A DNA stretch of 64,000 nucleotides from CAYMWF01 sp964394085 [NCBI: uncultured Gemmatimonadota bacterium] (GTDB taxonomy: Bacteria > GCA-2686955 > CAYMWF01): contig CAYMWF010000018.1 of the NCBI GenBank assembly GCA_964394085.1, positions 1 to 64,000 of the forward strand, written 5' to 3'. Both the position numbers and the translations under genes were made by a program. Positions within the stretch are counted from its first letter, which is position 1. The number at the start of each line of letters is the position of its first letter. Positions 42,499-51,855 of the stretch are shown one piece after another. The notes beneath the pieces were generated by a model, which was not told the origin of the DNA, ran no database searches, and worked only from the letters and a program-made list of their open reading frames with translations.

Positions 42499-44667
42499 TC
42501 AATCGATTATGATTTTCTGCCCCGGATAGATGGTATTCTTGCTTCCAAGATTGTTCTTCTGTCTGAGCTCCCCGACCGATACGTGGTATTCACGGCTGAT
42601 GCTGTATAAGGAATCGCCTTTCCTGACGACATGAATTTTTGCCTGTCGGGCCGGGTCTCTTCCGGTTCCCGGTTTTACTTGACGGAGCACCAGGACGTCA
42701 CCGGGATAAATACGGGATGCCCGATCGAGATTATTCAAGGTCTGAATTTCGTTCAGTGAGATTCCGAACCTGGCGGCGATGCCGGAGACGGTGTCGCCTT
42801 TTTTGACAACGTATTCTCTGCCGCCGGGCGCTCCCCTTTTACCGCCCGGTGCAAAGAATCTGAGGGTCTGCCCTATTTCGAGCCTGTTCGGGTTTTTCAG
42901 GGAATTCCAGGTTACCAGGTCACCTATTGCCACGCCGAGCTTGCGGGCGATCTCCGTAAGCGAATCTCCTCTCTTAACGGTGTATTTGCTGTTAGGCGGC
43001 GGATAGCCGGATCCGGAAGACAAGTCGGGCGCAGGCGAGTGAAGGGTCAGAGTCTGGCCCGGATAGATAGGCCGGTTTCTGTCCAGGCCGTTCCAGGCGA
43101 GAAGATCCTTGAGACGGATGCCGTACCTGGCGGCGATTTTATAGGGTGCGTCACCTTTCTTCACGATGTAGAAATTCGGAATACTCTCCTCTGTTCGCAT
43201 GGATGCGACTTCTACGGGGATCTGAACCGAAGCTCCTTTTACGGCCGGGATCGGGATGACGAGAGTTTTTCCCGCTATGATGTTGTTCGGGTTCTTAAGC
43301 TTGTTTACACGGGCGATTGCCGGAATGGTGGTTCCGTATTTTACAGCGATCCGGCTGATCGTATCCCCTTTTCTTACCCGGTACCTGGTCCAGGCCACGA
43401 GTTTATCCTTCGGATAAGCGTCGAACCTCTTTTTGAATATCTCCCCGGCCCCGGCAGGCAACCTGAGGTTGGTGCCGCCTTTCGGATGGGTGCACCACCT
43501 GCGCAGAGCGGGATTCATGTCTTCAACCGTATCCCGGCTTATACCCGCGCACTCCGCCACTACATCGAGACCCGCGCATTGTTTCACGAGGACGATATCC
43601 GGTGGATCCGTCGTTTCCTTGACCGGTTCGAGACCGTGCCTCGCCGGATCCGCCATCAGCAGCTGCACGGCAAGCAGTCTCGGCACGTAGTCCCTGGTCT
43701 CGCGGGGAAGCTTGAGCTTCAGGTAGTCTGAAACCCCCTGCTTCCTTATGGCCCGCTGAACTCTTCCCTCTCCGGAGTTGTATGCCGCAAGAACGAGTGC
43801 CCAGTCACCGAACATTTTATGGAGATGCTTGATATGTTTTATCGCCGCATCGGTGGATTTCTCCGGATCGAGACGCTCATCTATCCAGTAGTCCACCCGG
43901 AGATCATAGCTTCGCGCCGTAGAAGCGATGAACTGCCACATCCCCGCCGCCTTCGCCCTTGAAACCGCTCTCGGATTGTATCCGCTCTCGATCATCGGCA
44001 GGTAAACCAGCTGCGGCGGCAGTCCGGCTTCATCAAGTTTTTTCTTCACCATCGGGACATACTTCCCGGCCCGCTTGATCCATTTTTGCAGGTACTTTTT
44101 TTCGCCGCCGAGGAATCGCTCCTTAGCCCTCGGATACCTTGTCGAATACCGGATGACGGACGCCGTGTCTTCTATGAATTGCTGCCCGGGGGTTTTAACG
44201 ATGGTTCCGGTATCATCGGGCGCCGCTGTCGTGGGCTGGGGGATTTCCAGGGGTAATTCGAGATACCTGGCATAGTCGCTCGCCTCGTCGAAGAGGGCCG
44301 ATGAGTCGAGGTGAACCTCCAGTTCCTCGCGATGTTTGCGCACCTCTTCGAGTATCCAGGCATAAGAGCCGACCTGGACCGTATCGGGTTCTTCGATGGA
44401 GATATCGACGAGATCGTTTTCGAGAATTCGAAACAGGCTGTCGGCCTCTTCCCACTGCTCCTTTTCAACCGAGTCTACGGCCTGATCGTACCTGGCAATT
44501 GTAGAAAATAGTTTCTCCTCCTCCGCTCCGGCCGTGCTCTCATCGTCAATCGACACGAATCGAAGATTCGTCCTTCCCGTAGTGCAGCCGGAAATGAACA
44601 GCAGGCATATAAACGCCGCAATCAGCTTGCGGCTGATGGCTGGAATGTCTGGCTTTCGGTTATACAT
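42499..44667 (-). CDS. MltD-like LysM lytic transglycosylase lipoprotein
   Basis: The protein is 722 aa. Lipobox LFISGC, with C28 as the acylated residue. The SLT domain (about 205-345) contains LPMIESGYNPRAVSRAKAAG with catalytic Glu227, then MWQFIASTARSYDL and DWALVLAAYNSGEGRVQRAI. Five LysM modules fill the C-terminal 330 residues, e.g. YRVRKGDTISRIAVKYGTTI and YTVKRGDSLTEIARKLGVAI. It cleaves peptidoglycan glycan strands to 1,6-anhydro products and is anchored in the outer membrane. The number of LysM modules exceeds E. coli MltD (two). SD AGGAAC. Confidence 0.93.
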   Translation of the reverse strand: MYNRKPDIPAISRKLIAAFICLLFISGCTTGRTNLRFVSIDDESTAGAEEEKLFSTIARYDQAVDSVEKEQWEEADSLFRILENDLVDISIEEPDTVQVGSYAWILEEVRKHREELEVHLDSSALFDEASDYARYLELPLEIPQPTTAAPDDTGTIVKTPGQQFIEDTASVIRYSTRYPRAKERFLGGEKKYLQKWIKRAGKYVPMVKKKLDEAGLPPQLVYLPMIESGYNPRAVSRAKAAGMWQFIASTARSYDLRVDYWIDERLDPEKSTDAAIKHIKHLHKMFGDWALVLAAYNSGEGRVQRAIRKQGVSDYLKLKLPRETRDYVPRLLAVQLLMADPARHGLEPVKETTDPPDIVLVKQCAGLDVVAECAGISRDTVEDMNPALRRWCTHPKGGTNLRLPAGAGEIFKKRFDAYPKDKLVAWTRYRVRKGDTISRIAVKYGTTIPAIARVNKLKNPNNIIAGKTLVIPIPAVKGASVQIPVEVASMRTEESIPNFYIVKKGDAPYKIAARYGIRLKDLLAWNGLDRNRPIYPGQTLTLHSPAPDLSSGSGYPPPNSKYTVKRGDSLTEIARKLGVAIGDLVTWNSLKNPNRLEIGQTLRFFAPGGKRGAPGGREYVVKKGDTVSGIAARFGISLNEIQTLNNLDRASRIYPGDVLVLRQVKPGTGRDPARQAKIHVVRKGDSLYSISREYHVSVGELRQKNNLGSKNTIYPGQKIIID

Positions 44668-44767
44668 GGAGTTCCTGTTGATATGGGGTTGCGCAGCGGA
44701 GACCTCGCTCGATCGGGTGAATCGGGATCGTGATTACCACAAGGCAACCTGAGGGACAAGCATTTTA

Positions 44768-44795
44768 TTGACACATATGATAGAGGAATGATACT
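44768..44795 (+). promoter_or_regulatory. promoter for the long envelope operon
   Basis: TTGACA (44768-44773), a 16-bp spacer, GATACT (44790-44795). The site lies about 100 bp upstream of the PEGA/TPR gene start and divergently from the transglycosylase. Confidence 0.5.
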
Positions 44796-44895
44796 TATCC
44801 GGGGTGTCTTCCGGGCAGACAGTATCCCACCTGATGGTTTCGACGCGGGGTTTCCCGGCGGTTTTGCAGCCGGATGACCGCGGCGGTTCTTCAAA

Positions 44896-45693
44896 ATGAA
44901 AAAAAGCACCAAAAGAATCTGGGTAAGCATCCTTCCCGCTCTGAGCATCGTCACCGCGACGGCGGGGACGGTCACCGGGTCGAAAGTGACCGTCGTGAAT
45001 CTCGAAACGATCCCCTCCGGTATCGAAGTGTATGTGGATGGGTATTTCAGGGGAAGTTCACCCGTGTCATGGAACACTTCGGAGGGGAGGCACTCACTGG
45101 AATTCCGCAACGGCGACAGGATATTTACGGAAGAGGTCTGGGTGTCCGGTACCTCGGGAGACACTGTATCGCTCGGTCCTTTTTTCGTCGAGCCGGCCGG
45201 GAACATATCCGGGCAGGCGGAATCTCAGCTGTTTCCCGAGATATCCGATCCCTTCCCCTATCTGCTCCCCGGGGCGGAAGGGGAGTTTACGAGTTATGAC
45301 CGGATCACCCATCTCGGGCATGAGAAGCTTGATCTGGCGATGCAGTTATATTATGAGAAATCGTATGGTCCAGCCTTGTCGATGTGGAGACGGCTGGTTG
45401 ATGAATTGCCTTATTTTACTGATATCTGTATATACAGGGCGGGTCTGTGCCTGTGCGGGCTCGGCGAGTACGAAGCGGCGATAGTAGAATTCGGACGCGT
45501 ATGCAGGGAATACCCGGGAAGCTATTTTTCCGGATTGTGCTATTATCAGCTGGGTCGTTGTTTTCTTGCCCTTGGAGACCGCGGGAAAGGCGCAGGATAT
45601 CTTTCGCGGTTCATAGAAGAAAACCCCGGGCATCCTCTCGTTTCTCACGCCGAAACGCTCAGAAACTCGAACGAACCGAAACCGATTCCCTGA
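44896..45693 (+). CDS. exported PEGA- and TPR-domain protein
   Basis: The protein is 265 aa. The signal segment (residues 1-25) has no lipobox. VVNLETIPSGIEVYVDGYFRGSSPVSW is a PEGA domain. Residues 130-250 carry TPR-like helices, including DLAMQLYYEKSYGPALSMW and EYEAAIVEFGRVCREYPGSYFSG. It could be a periplasmic scaffold. No good Shine-Dalgarno is seen. It opens the rightward set leading to bamD, with 16 bp to the next gene. Confidence 0.8.
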   Translation: MKKSTKRIWVSILPALSIVTATAGTVTGSKVTVVNLETIPSGIEVYVDGYFRGSSPVSWNTSEGRHSLEFRNGDRIFTEEVWVSGTSGDTVSLGPFFVEPAGNISGQAESQLFPEISDPFPYLLPGAEGEFTSYDRITHLGHEKLDLAMQLYYEKSYGPALSMWRRLVDELPYFTDICIYRAGLCLCGLGEYEAAIVEFGRVCREYPGSYFSGLCYYQLGRCFLALGDRGKGAGYLSRFIEENPGHPLVSHAETLRNSNEPKPIP

Positions 45694-45709
45694 TCCGGGG
45701 AGGTCCTGA

Positions 45710-46360
45710 ATGAAATTAAACTGTCTCGTGGTTTTGGCTGTAACGATAATTCTCCTTGCGGGTGGAGTCGCGGAAGGCGCTGAAGGATCCGAACCGGCGA
45801 AAGCTTCCCACGGCGAGGAGCTCGGCAGGCTTCTTGATCTGGTCGTAAAGGATGCAGCTGCAAAGTTGATGGATTCAGAGAACCCGGGTGGTGACGGCGT
45901 GATTCTAATTGTCGACGGCGAGTCACCGCTGAGAGAGGAACTGGAGTCCCTGATGCTGGTTCAGCTCCTGTCCGCAGGCGCGGTCCTGTTCGACGAAAAG
46001 ATCCAGGCCGGCGAAGATTCGACCTGCAGCATGAACCTGCTCGAGGTCAAGGTCCTGAAAGCCGGCGTGCGTTACCTTTCCTGGCGGAGGGTTCTGGGGC
46101 TCGGACCCGCCCGGATCTCCTGCAGCTATGAAGTTTCGATAAAAACGAAACTGATCGATGGAGCCAGTGGTAGAATACTGATGGCCGCAACCTCCTGCGC
46201 CGATTACGAGCGGGAAATCCCGCTTCGGGATATCGAACGGATTTCAGACGACGGGGAATGGAGTGTCGACGAGCCGCCCGACGTATCATCACCGATGGAA
46301 ACCATCCTGATTATAGGTTTGCTTATCGGAATGGCCTGGATTTTTTCATCCGGGGAGTAA
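45710..46360 (+). CDS. unknown exported protein with C-terminal membrane helix
   Basis: The protein is 216 aa; GGGGAGG precedes the ATG. N-terminal signal (residues 1-24, ending GGVAEG). The central region GDGVILIVDGESPLREELESLMLVQLLSAGAVLFDEK is alpha/beta-like. A second part (VRYLSWRRVLGLGPARISCSYEVSIKTKLIDGASGRILMAAT) resembles outer-membrane lipoprotein assembly-type beta sheets. The C-terminus has one TM helix (METILIIGLLIGMAWIF). No family recognised. Co-transcribed with the PEGA/TPR protein and bamD. Confidence 0.65.
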   Translation: MKLNCLVVLAVTIILLAGGVAEGAEGSEPAKASHGEELGRLLDLVVKDAAAKLMDSENPGGDGVILIVDGESPLREELESLMLVQLLSAGAVLFDEKIQAGEDSTCSMNLLEVKVLKAGVRYLSWRRVLGLGPARISCSYEVSIKTKLIDGASGRILMAATSCADYEREIPLRDIERISDDGEWSVDEPPDVSSPMETILIIGLLIGMAWIFSSGE

Positions 46361-46428
46361 GGAAAGCCGGAGCCTGGTTTGCGAATGCTCCGATCCGGCT
46401 CTTGATGAAGCCGGGGAAAAGATTGAAT

Positions 46429-47259
46429 ATGAAAATAACTGAAAAAGGAAACGGGAATAGAGGTCCGGTAAAGAGACTGCTGCTTTCGGGTGCGACCGTT
46501 TTTCTCATGGTTCTAATCTGCACAGCCGGTTGCGCCGTGAGAGAAAAACTTCCCGAAATCACTGAAGATACCGCATACCTGCAAGCCCTCGAGCGCCTGG
46601 AGCGCGAGGATTATCATGGAGCCGCCGAGAAATTCGACAATTTTCTGAAGCAGTATCCAGGGAGCAGCTATACCGACAGGGCATATTACGGATTGGGACT
46701 CGCCTGGTTCAAGACCGAGGACTATCCGATGAGCTCTCAAATGCTGGAGCGGCTTCTCAGAGAATTTCCGCAGAGCGCTTACTACGAGGAAAGTCTATAT
46801 CTTATAGCCTGCTGCGATGAAGAATCGAGCACGCCGTACTACCTTGACCAGGAATGGACGAAGAAGGCGATCGAACGGTTTCGTTATTACCTCCTCTACT
46901 ACCCGTCCGGCGTCCATTCGGACGAGGCGGCCGAAAAACTCGCCCGTCTCGTAGACAGGCTGGCGAGAAAAGAAGTCGAAACGGGTAAATTCTATCTTCG
47001 CAGGGATAAGTTCAAAGCCGCGAACCTTTATTTCGAAACGGTTCTCGAGCTTTACCACGAGTCGGATCTCCGTTTCGAGGCGATGCTCGGTCTTGCACAG
47101 TGCGCCGCGGCGATGGGCGACTGGGAGGATGCGAATCTTTATATAAGGGAAATAACGCTGCTGTCACCCGACGATTCGCTGAAAGAGAAGGCACGGGGGA
47201 TATTGACCGAACATGAAAAAAACGATCAGCAGGATAGGAGTGCTGGGGGGGACATTTGA
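46429..47259 (+). CDS. bamD: BamD-like outer-membrane assembly lipoprotein
   Basis: The protein is 276 aa; start ATG at 46429. Lipobox CTAGC, with C35. The TPR repeats start YLQALERLEREDYHGAAEKFDNFLKQYPGSSYTDRAYYGLGLAWF, the classical BamD/YfiO N-terminal pattern. KTEDYPMSSQMLERLLREFPQSAYYEESLYLIA and the HSDEAAEKLARLVDRLARKEVETGKFYLRRDKFKAANLYF part complete it. BamD serves the BAM complex in outer-membrane protein insertion. Its last 47 bp overlap the nadD frame, an unusually long same-strand overlap. Confidence 0.88.
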   Translation: MKITEKGNGNRGPVKRLLLSGATVFLMVLICTAGCAVREKLPEITEDTAYLQALERLEREDYHGAAEKFDNFLKQYPGSSYTDRAYYGLGLAWFKTEDYPMSSQMLERLLREFPQSAYYEESLYLIACCDEESSTPYYLDQEWTKKAIERFRYYLLYYPSGVHSDEAAEKLARLVDRLARKEVETGKFYLRRDKFKAANLYFETVLELYHESDLRFEAMLGLAQCAAAMGDWEDANLYIREITLLSPDDSLKEKARGILTEHEKNDQQDRSAGGDI

Positions 47260-47824
47260 TCCCCCGCACATAGGTCACACCGTAATCGCCCGTGTAGCCG
47301 CTGAACGGCTGGGGCTCGGGAAAGTGCTTTTCGTACCGACCGAAACTCCTCCACATAAACCGGCCCGCCGACTCGCCCCGGTCGAAGATCGTATCGAAAT
47401 GCTGCATCTTGCCGTCGACGAATTTCCGTTTATCGAGATCTCACTGGTTGAAACCGGTTCCGGAGGGCCGTTCTATACCGTCGACACCCTCGAGAAGATA
47501 TCGGGCAAGGCTGGTGTCGACGCGGAATTATTCCTCGTGGTGGGCGAAGACAACCTGCACGATCTTTTTTCATGGAAGAATCCGGCCCGCATCGCGGAAC
47601 TGGCCCGCATCACGGTGCTGACCCGGAATAGACCGGATGGCATCACCTGGCTTCCCGTCCCCTCCGAAATTGCGGGCGGCTGCCTCAGGCTCACGATGGA
47701 ACCGGTACCGATTTCATCGACGCAGATACGGGGCAGGATTGCCCGGGGCGGGCCGATCGAAGGTCTTGTCGAGCCGGCAGTGCGGGATTATATCGAGCTG
47801 AAAGGTTTGTACAAAGATGGATGA
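47213..47824 (+). CDS. nadD: nicotinate-nucleotide adenylyltransferase
   Basis: The protein is 203 aa. Nucleotidyltransferase motif GGTFDPPHIGH near residue 12, FVPTETPPHK near 40, and SSTQIRGRI near 180 are all NadD hallmarks. It converts nicotinate mononucleotide and ATP to deamido-NAD. The start at 47213 lies inside the bamD end (47-bp overlap). A later start would remove the first beta strand, so this start is kept. It overlaps the next gene by 8 bp. A cytosolic enzyme embedded in an envelope operon. Confidence 0.93.
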   Translation: MKKTISRIGVLGGTFDPPHIGHTVIARVAAERLGLGKVLFVPTETPPHKPARRLAPVEDRIEMLHLAVDEFPFIEISLVETGSGGPFYTVDTLEKISGKAGVDAELFLVVGEDNLHDLFSWKNPARIAELARITVLTRNRPDGITWLPVPSEIAGGCLRLTMEPVPISSTQIRGRIARGGPIEGLVEPAVRDYIELKGLYKDG

Positions 47825-49610
47825 ACAGGGAAGAAAACATATCGATTCAGGGTTCCTGTTCCGCCCGGATAGGCAAACCAGACGATATCTCTTATCACTG
47901 ATTACGGTTCTTCTGGTGGCGGGTTGCGTGCCTCGTGGAGGAACCGGAGATCCTCAGAGCAGCAACGGCAATCCATATTATCATTTTCTGCTTGGCGAGA
48001 ATTTTAAACACCAGGCCGAATCTCTCGCCGCTTCGGATGAGGAAGGTTCGAGCGAAAAGTGGCAGCAGGCTCTCAAGGCCGCCGTTGACGAGTTTCGAGC
48101 GGTGCTTCTTCTCGATCCTGATGCATGCGATGCAAGCGAGGAGCTCGTGGATTGCCTCATACGCCTTGGAAGAGAAAAAGATGCAGCCCACGAGATAGAA
48201 GATGCAGTCGGCAGGGGATGCAGCAGTGTCGAACTTTTCGAGCGCCAGGGATTGCTGGCCCTCGACAGGGGAGATATCGACGCTGCCCGAACTGCATTCG
48301 CCGCAGCTCTGGACATCGATCCGGGGAGGATCCGTTCCGGCATCAAACTGGCTGAACTGAAAGAAAAAAATGGTGATATCGAAGGAGCACTGGAGGTACT
48401 CGGCAATCTATATCCGGCGGTCTCGAAACTGCACGGCTGGATAGCCAGGTGGAGAGCGAGGCTGCTCTCCCAGGAGCTTCGATGGGAGGAAGCGTACGAT
48501 GTGATCGAGGGTGTTCTGGCTGAAACCGGGGGCGATGCCGGGTTGTTCGAATTCCGGGCCGGACTCCTGGAACGGATGGGCGACTTCTCCGGAGCCCGTG
48601 ATTCCTATTTCGAAATACTCGCGCGGTCTCCTTTCGACCGGCAGGCCGCCGTTGAAGCGGCGCGGCTCTGCTCATACATGGAAGATATCCTCTGCATCAA
48701 TTTTCTGGTGGATCATTTTGAAAATACGGATGGATCCGGTCACCCCTGGCAGCTTTATCTCAGAGTGGCCGGACTCCTGGCCCTGAGTTCTCCTGAATCC
48801 GCTGCCGAACTGCTCAGGGAAAACGGCACCGGTCTTGAAAAGGATGCCGAGTTCATCTATTGGTCGGGCAGAGCCGCCGAAGCTCTCGGGCTCGCTGTCG
48901 ATGCCGAGCGGGCCTATCGCGAAGCCGCCCGGACCGAACCGGGTCACGATCAAGCCGTTTCTTCCCTTGTCCTCCTGCTCGTAAAACAGGATCGCCTCGT
49001 TGAAACCATCGATCCGCTGCTGGCCGGCATCGCAAGCGAGCCGGCCGACCCGTACCAGCACTTCATGCTGGGTCTGCTTTACTTCGAACTGGAAGACTTC
49101 GAGGGAGCCAGGGACAGCTTCCTTGACGCAAGGAAGCTCGGAATGATCCGCCATGAGTTCCTCGACCTGAATCTCGGCTCGGTTCTGGAGAGGCTGGGGG
49201 ACTATCCCGGGGCCGAGGAACACTTCCGCCGATCTCTCGAACTGAACCCGCTGAACTACGATGCGATGAACTATATCGCGTATATGCACGCCGAGCTGGG
49301 AGAAGGGCTCGAAGAGGGTCTCGAGCTGGCGACCAGGGCTGATTCTTTGAATCCGGACAATCCATATATCCTGGATACGATCGCCTGGCTTCATTATAAA
49401 AAAGGCAACCCGAAGGCCGCTCTAGGCTTCATTGAAAAAGCTCTCGATATTCACGAAGACCCGGAAATCCTTCTTCATGCGGGAGACATCCTCCAGGCTC
49501 TGGGCAGGCCGGGGGACGCCGAGGAGCATTGGGATAAAGCCCTTGAATTCTCCAGGAATCCGGATGAGGACATTCCGGGCGGACGTGATGATCCGGAGCC
49601 GGCGGAATGA
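47817..49610 (+). CDS. TPR-rich lipoprotein, 597 aa
   Basis: The N-terminus has an unusually long basic stretch, then LLSLITVLLVAGC with lipobox Cys37. From about residue 60 the whole protein is TPR pairs, e.g. VDEFRAVLLLDPDACDASEELVDCLIRL and PGAEEHFRRSLELNPLNYDAMNYIAYMHAELGEG. The final module (NPKAALGFIEKALDIHEDPEILLHAGDILQAL) looks like the family's C-terminal capping pair. It likely scaffolds envelope proteins. It overlaps the next gene by 4 bp (ATGA). Confidence 0.85.
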   Translation: MDEQGRKHIDSGFLFRPDRQTRRYLLSLITVLLVAGCVPRGGTGDPQSSNGNPYYHFLLGENFKHQAESLAASDEEGSSEKWQQALKAAVDEFRAVLLLDPDACDASEELVDCLIRLGREKDAAHEIEDAVGRGCSSVELFERQGLLALDRGDIDAARTAFAAALDIDPGRIRSGIKLAELKEKNGDIEGALEVLGNLYPAVSKLHGWIARWRARLLSQELRWEEAYDVIEGVLAETGGDAGLFEFRAGLLERMGDFSGARDSYFEILARSPFDRQAAVEAARLCSYMEDILCINFLVDHFENTDGSGHPWQLYLRVAGLLALSSPESAAELLRENGTGLEKDAEFIYWSGRAAEALGLAVDAERAYREAARTEPGHDQAVSSLVLLLVKQDRLVETIDPLLAGIASEPADPYQHFMLGLLYFELEDFEGARDSFLDARKLGMIRHEFLDLNLGSVLERLGDYPGAEEHFRRSLELNPLNYDAMNYIAYMHAELGEGLEEGLELATRADSLNPDNPYILDTIAWLHYKKGNPKAALGFIEKALDIHEDPEILLHAGDILQALGRPGDAEEHWDKALEFSRNPDEDIPGGRDDPEPAE

Positions 49611-50476
49611 GACTTTCCGTGGAAACAAAGGCTCTCCCCGGTCGCCGGCGCCGGCCCCCGGCCGGGAGTTTTCTTCCGGTGATTTTGGCATTCCTTGTTT
49701 CCTTTAATGGATGCGCCTTCAATAAGGAGCTCTTGAAAACGGAACACGTCGATTCACCCGACGAGAAGTCCCGCTGCAGAGCGGCTGCGGATGAGCTTTT
49801 CGGGAGCACCCTGGCGACTTTCGAATCGATCCGGAGCCTGAAGGCGCGCACTTCCGTCAAGTTCGTTGAGGACGGGAAATTGAATCGATCGGTTTCCGCG
49901 GTTGTATTATACAAGGAGCCCGGGTCGGTCAGGGTGGACCTCTACTCCCCCTTGTTCGGCGCGGTCGGAACCTGGATCGCCAGCAAAGATACGGTTCTCG
50001 TGTTCGATTCGCGAAAAGACGTCTATTACGAAGCCGGAGATCCTGAAGAAGCAGGGCTCTATTCTGAATATGGAGTCTGGCTGGAAATCTTCAGGTCGGG
50101 GGTGCTCGCGGGAGTCGTTCTTCCCCTCGACGAATATGGCAATATGATCGATGGGTTCGACCTGGTCGAATCCAGGGAAGTTCCCGGGTTTATCATCAGA
50201 ACGGAGACCCGGGATTATATTTACCTCTTTGAACCGGATTGCGAAGAAATCCGGTCGGTTTCAGTAACCGGCCCGGAAGATGGACCCCAACTCTTTGAAG
50301 TCATTTTCGAAGATTACGATACGATTCAGGGAATCCGCTATCCGGGCTGGATTCGGTTATTGTCTCCCGATACGGGGGAAGAGCTGAAAATAAAATTCAC
50401 CGACAGGCGCTTTAACGAAGATATAAGCGACGCCGTGTTTTCGAGCGTTCGGGGGACTGCGTCGCCGGGAAATTGA
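49607..50476 (+). CDS. LolA/LolB-like (DUF4292-type) lipoprotein
   Basis: The protein is 289 aa. Lipobox FNGC, Cys36. Then FESIRSLKARTSVKFVEDGKLN, SVSAVVLYKEPGSVRVDLYSPLFGAVGTW and DSRKDVYYE, the concave beta-sheet pattern of LolA/LolB-type proteins (DUF4292). GVWLEIFRSGVLAGVVLPLDEYG and the final TDRRFNEDISDAVFS strand fit. LolB-type proteins accept lipoproteins in the outer membrane; whether this one does is not shown. Fourth gene from bamD in the operon; 9 bp to the next gene. Confidence 0.8.
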   Translation: MRLSVETKALPGRRRRPPAGSFLPVILAFLVSFNGCAFNKELLKTEHVDSPDEKSRCRAAADELFGSTLATFESIRSLKARTSVKFVEDGKLNRSVSAVVLYKEPGSVRVDLYSPLFGAVGTWIASKDTVLVFDSRKDVYYEAGDPEEAGLYSEYGVWLEIFRSGVLAGVVLPLDEYGNMIDGFDLVESREVPGFIIRTETRDYIYLFEPDCEEIRSVSVTGPEDGPQLFEVIFEDYDTIQGIRYPGWIRLLSPDTGEELKIKFTDRRFNEDISDAVFSSVRGTASPGN

Positions 50477-50485
50477 GGATTTAGT

Positions 50486-51052
50486 TTGGGAGTGGTACGA
50501 AAACCGGGCCGGGTTTTTCCGATAGTCGGCCTGCTTTACGGCGATGAGGGAATTCTGCCGCAGGTCGAAAGCGCGATCTGCTGCATCCTGGGGCCTGTGG
50601 CCTCATCCAGCGAGGAGCTTGATTTCCGTTTCAGCTCCTACTACGAAAAAGAAATGGGCGCACCGCTTTTCCGGTCCTGGCTTTTTTTCGACCGCCCCTG
50701 CGATCCGGGCTCCCTGGCCCGGCTGAAGATTGAGACAAATCGGATCGAAGCCGGCTTTGAAAGCGAGAAGGGCCGTCGGGTAAATGTCGATCCCGGTTTT
50801 CTGTCTCCAATGAACCTGGTTCTGGCAAGCACAAAGCACGCGGCCCACAGGATTTATATCGGCGACGGTATCTTCGCTGAAATCGAATTGATTTACGAGA
50901 AGGGAACCTACAGTCCTCTACGGTGGACCTATCCCGATTACAGGACAAGTGAGCTCATAACGTTCCTGAACCGGGCCCGCGGGAAAATTCTCACAGCCTG
51001 TTCCCTTCCCGCTTCCGGTTCACACGAAAACAAAAAGGTGAACAGAGTGTGA
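50486..51052 (+). CDS. DUF4416 family protein
   Basis: The protein is 188 aa with a TTG start 7 nt after GAGGA. Conserved segments recalled from DUF4416 are intact: SSYYEKEMGAPLFRSWLFF, RVNVDPGFLSPMNLVLASTK, HRIYIGDGIFAEIELIYEKG and WTYPDYRTSELITFLNRAR. It is cytoplasmic in appearance. The function of the family is unknown. Its stop overlaps the DUF3108 start in GTGA, so both are coupled. Co-occurrence with envelope genes is the main clue to role. Confidence 0.88.
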   Translation: MGVVRKPGRVFPIVGLLYGDEGILPQVESAICCILGPVASSSEELDFRFSSYYEKEMGAPLFRSWLFFDRPCDPGSLARLKIETNRIEAGFESEKGRRVNVDPGFLSPMNLVLASTKHAAHRIYIGDGIFAEIELIYEKGTYSPLRWTYPDYRTSELITFLNRARGKILTACSLPASGSHENKKVNRV

Positions 51053-51852
51053 ATGCAGAACCTGGAAATATCCGTCGATACAACCGGCACATCCGCCTGG
51101 CGGCGGTAATTATCTTCTGCTTTTCGGCTTGTGCAGGCACTGCTGCTGCGGAACCCGGACAGGTCCATTCCCCGGCCGCCGCCAAACCGGAATTCGGCCC
51201 CGGAGAAATACAGAAATTCATAATTCATTACGGCTTCATGGCCGCGGGGACAGCGTGGCTGCAGGTCTCGCGCCCTGATTCACCGCAGGAAGCCGACCTT
51301 CTGGAATTTTCTTCAAGGGCCGAGTCCAATGATTTCTTTTCGCTGTTTTTCCGGGTGCGCGATGAAGCTTTCTCCGTGGTCACCGCAGATTCTCTGTGCA
51401 GCGTCCGCTTCACAAAGAACCTGCTCGAAGGCGACTTTTCGCGCCGTGAAACCGTACGCTTCGACCAGGAAGCCGGGAAGGCTCTTTACCCGGATGGCGA
51501 GGTGAAGGAAATTCCGCCTTGCGCGCGCGATCCTCTCGCCGCCCTTTACTACATCCGCACCCTTCCCCTCGTTGTCGGAACGGAGGTGGAGGTCCCGAAC
51601 CACGTGGATGGGAAGAACTATCCGGTGGTCGTCAAGGTGCGCGGGCGGGAAACGGTGGTAGTTCCCGCTGGAAGATTCGAGTGCCTTGTGTTAGAACCGG
51701 TCCTCAAGTCGGCCGGAATATTTCGCCATAAGGGTAAAATGAAAATCTGGCTCACTGATGATGAATACCGGATACCGGTGCTCATGAAAACGAAGGTTAT
51801 GATCGGGTCGGTGCAGGCCAGACTGACCAGCTACACCGACAGCCGGGAGTGA
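51049..51852 (+). CDS. DUF3108 family exported protein
   Basis: The protein is 267 aa with a GTG start. The signal peptide ends near AEPG. The beta-rich body includes GEIQKFIIHYGFMAAGTAWLQV, a common DUF3108 start, then EADLLEFSSRAESNDFFSLFFRVRDEAFSVV, YYIRTLPLVVGTEVEVPNHVDGKN and VPAGRFECLVLEPVLKSAGIF. DUF3108 proteins are periplasmic or outer-membrane-associated and of unknown function. Overlaps the DUF4416 stop by 4 bp. Confidence 0.85.
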   Translation: MNAEPGNIRRYNRHIRLAAVIIFCFSACAGTAAAEPGQVHSPAAAKPEFGPGEIQKFIIHYGFMAAGTAWLQVSRPDSPQEADLLEFSSRAESNDFFSLFFRVRDEAFSVVTADSLCSVRFTKNLLEGDFSRRETVRFDQEAGKALYPDGEVKEIPPCARDPLAALYYIRTLPLVVGTEVEVPNHVDGKNYPVVVKVRGRETVVVPAGRFECLVLEPVLKSAGIFRHKGKMKIWLTDDEYRIPVLMKTKVMIGSVQARLTSYTDSRE

Positions 51853-51855
51853 TAA

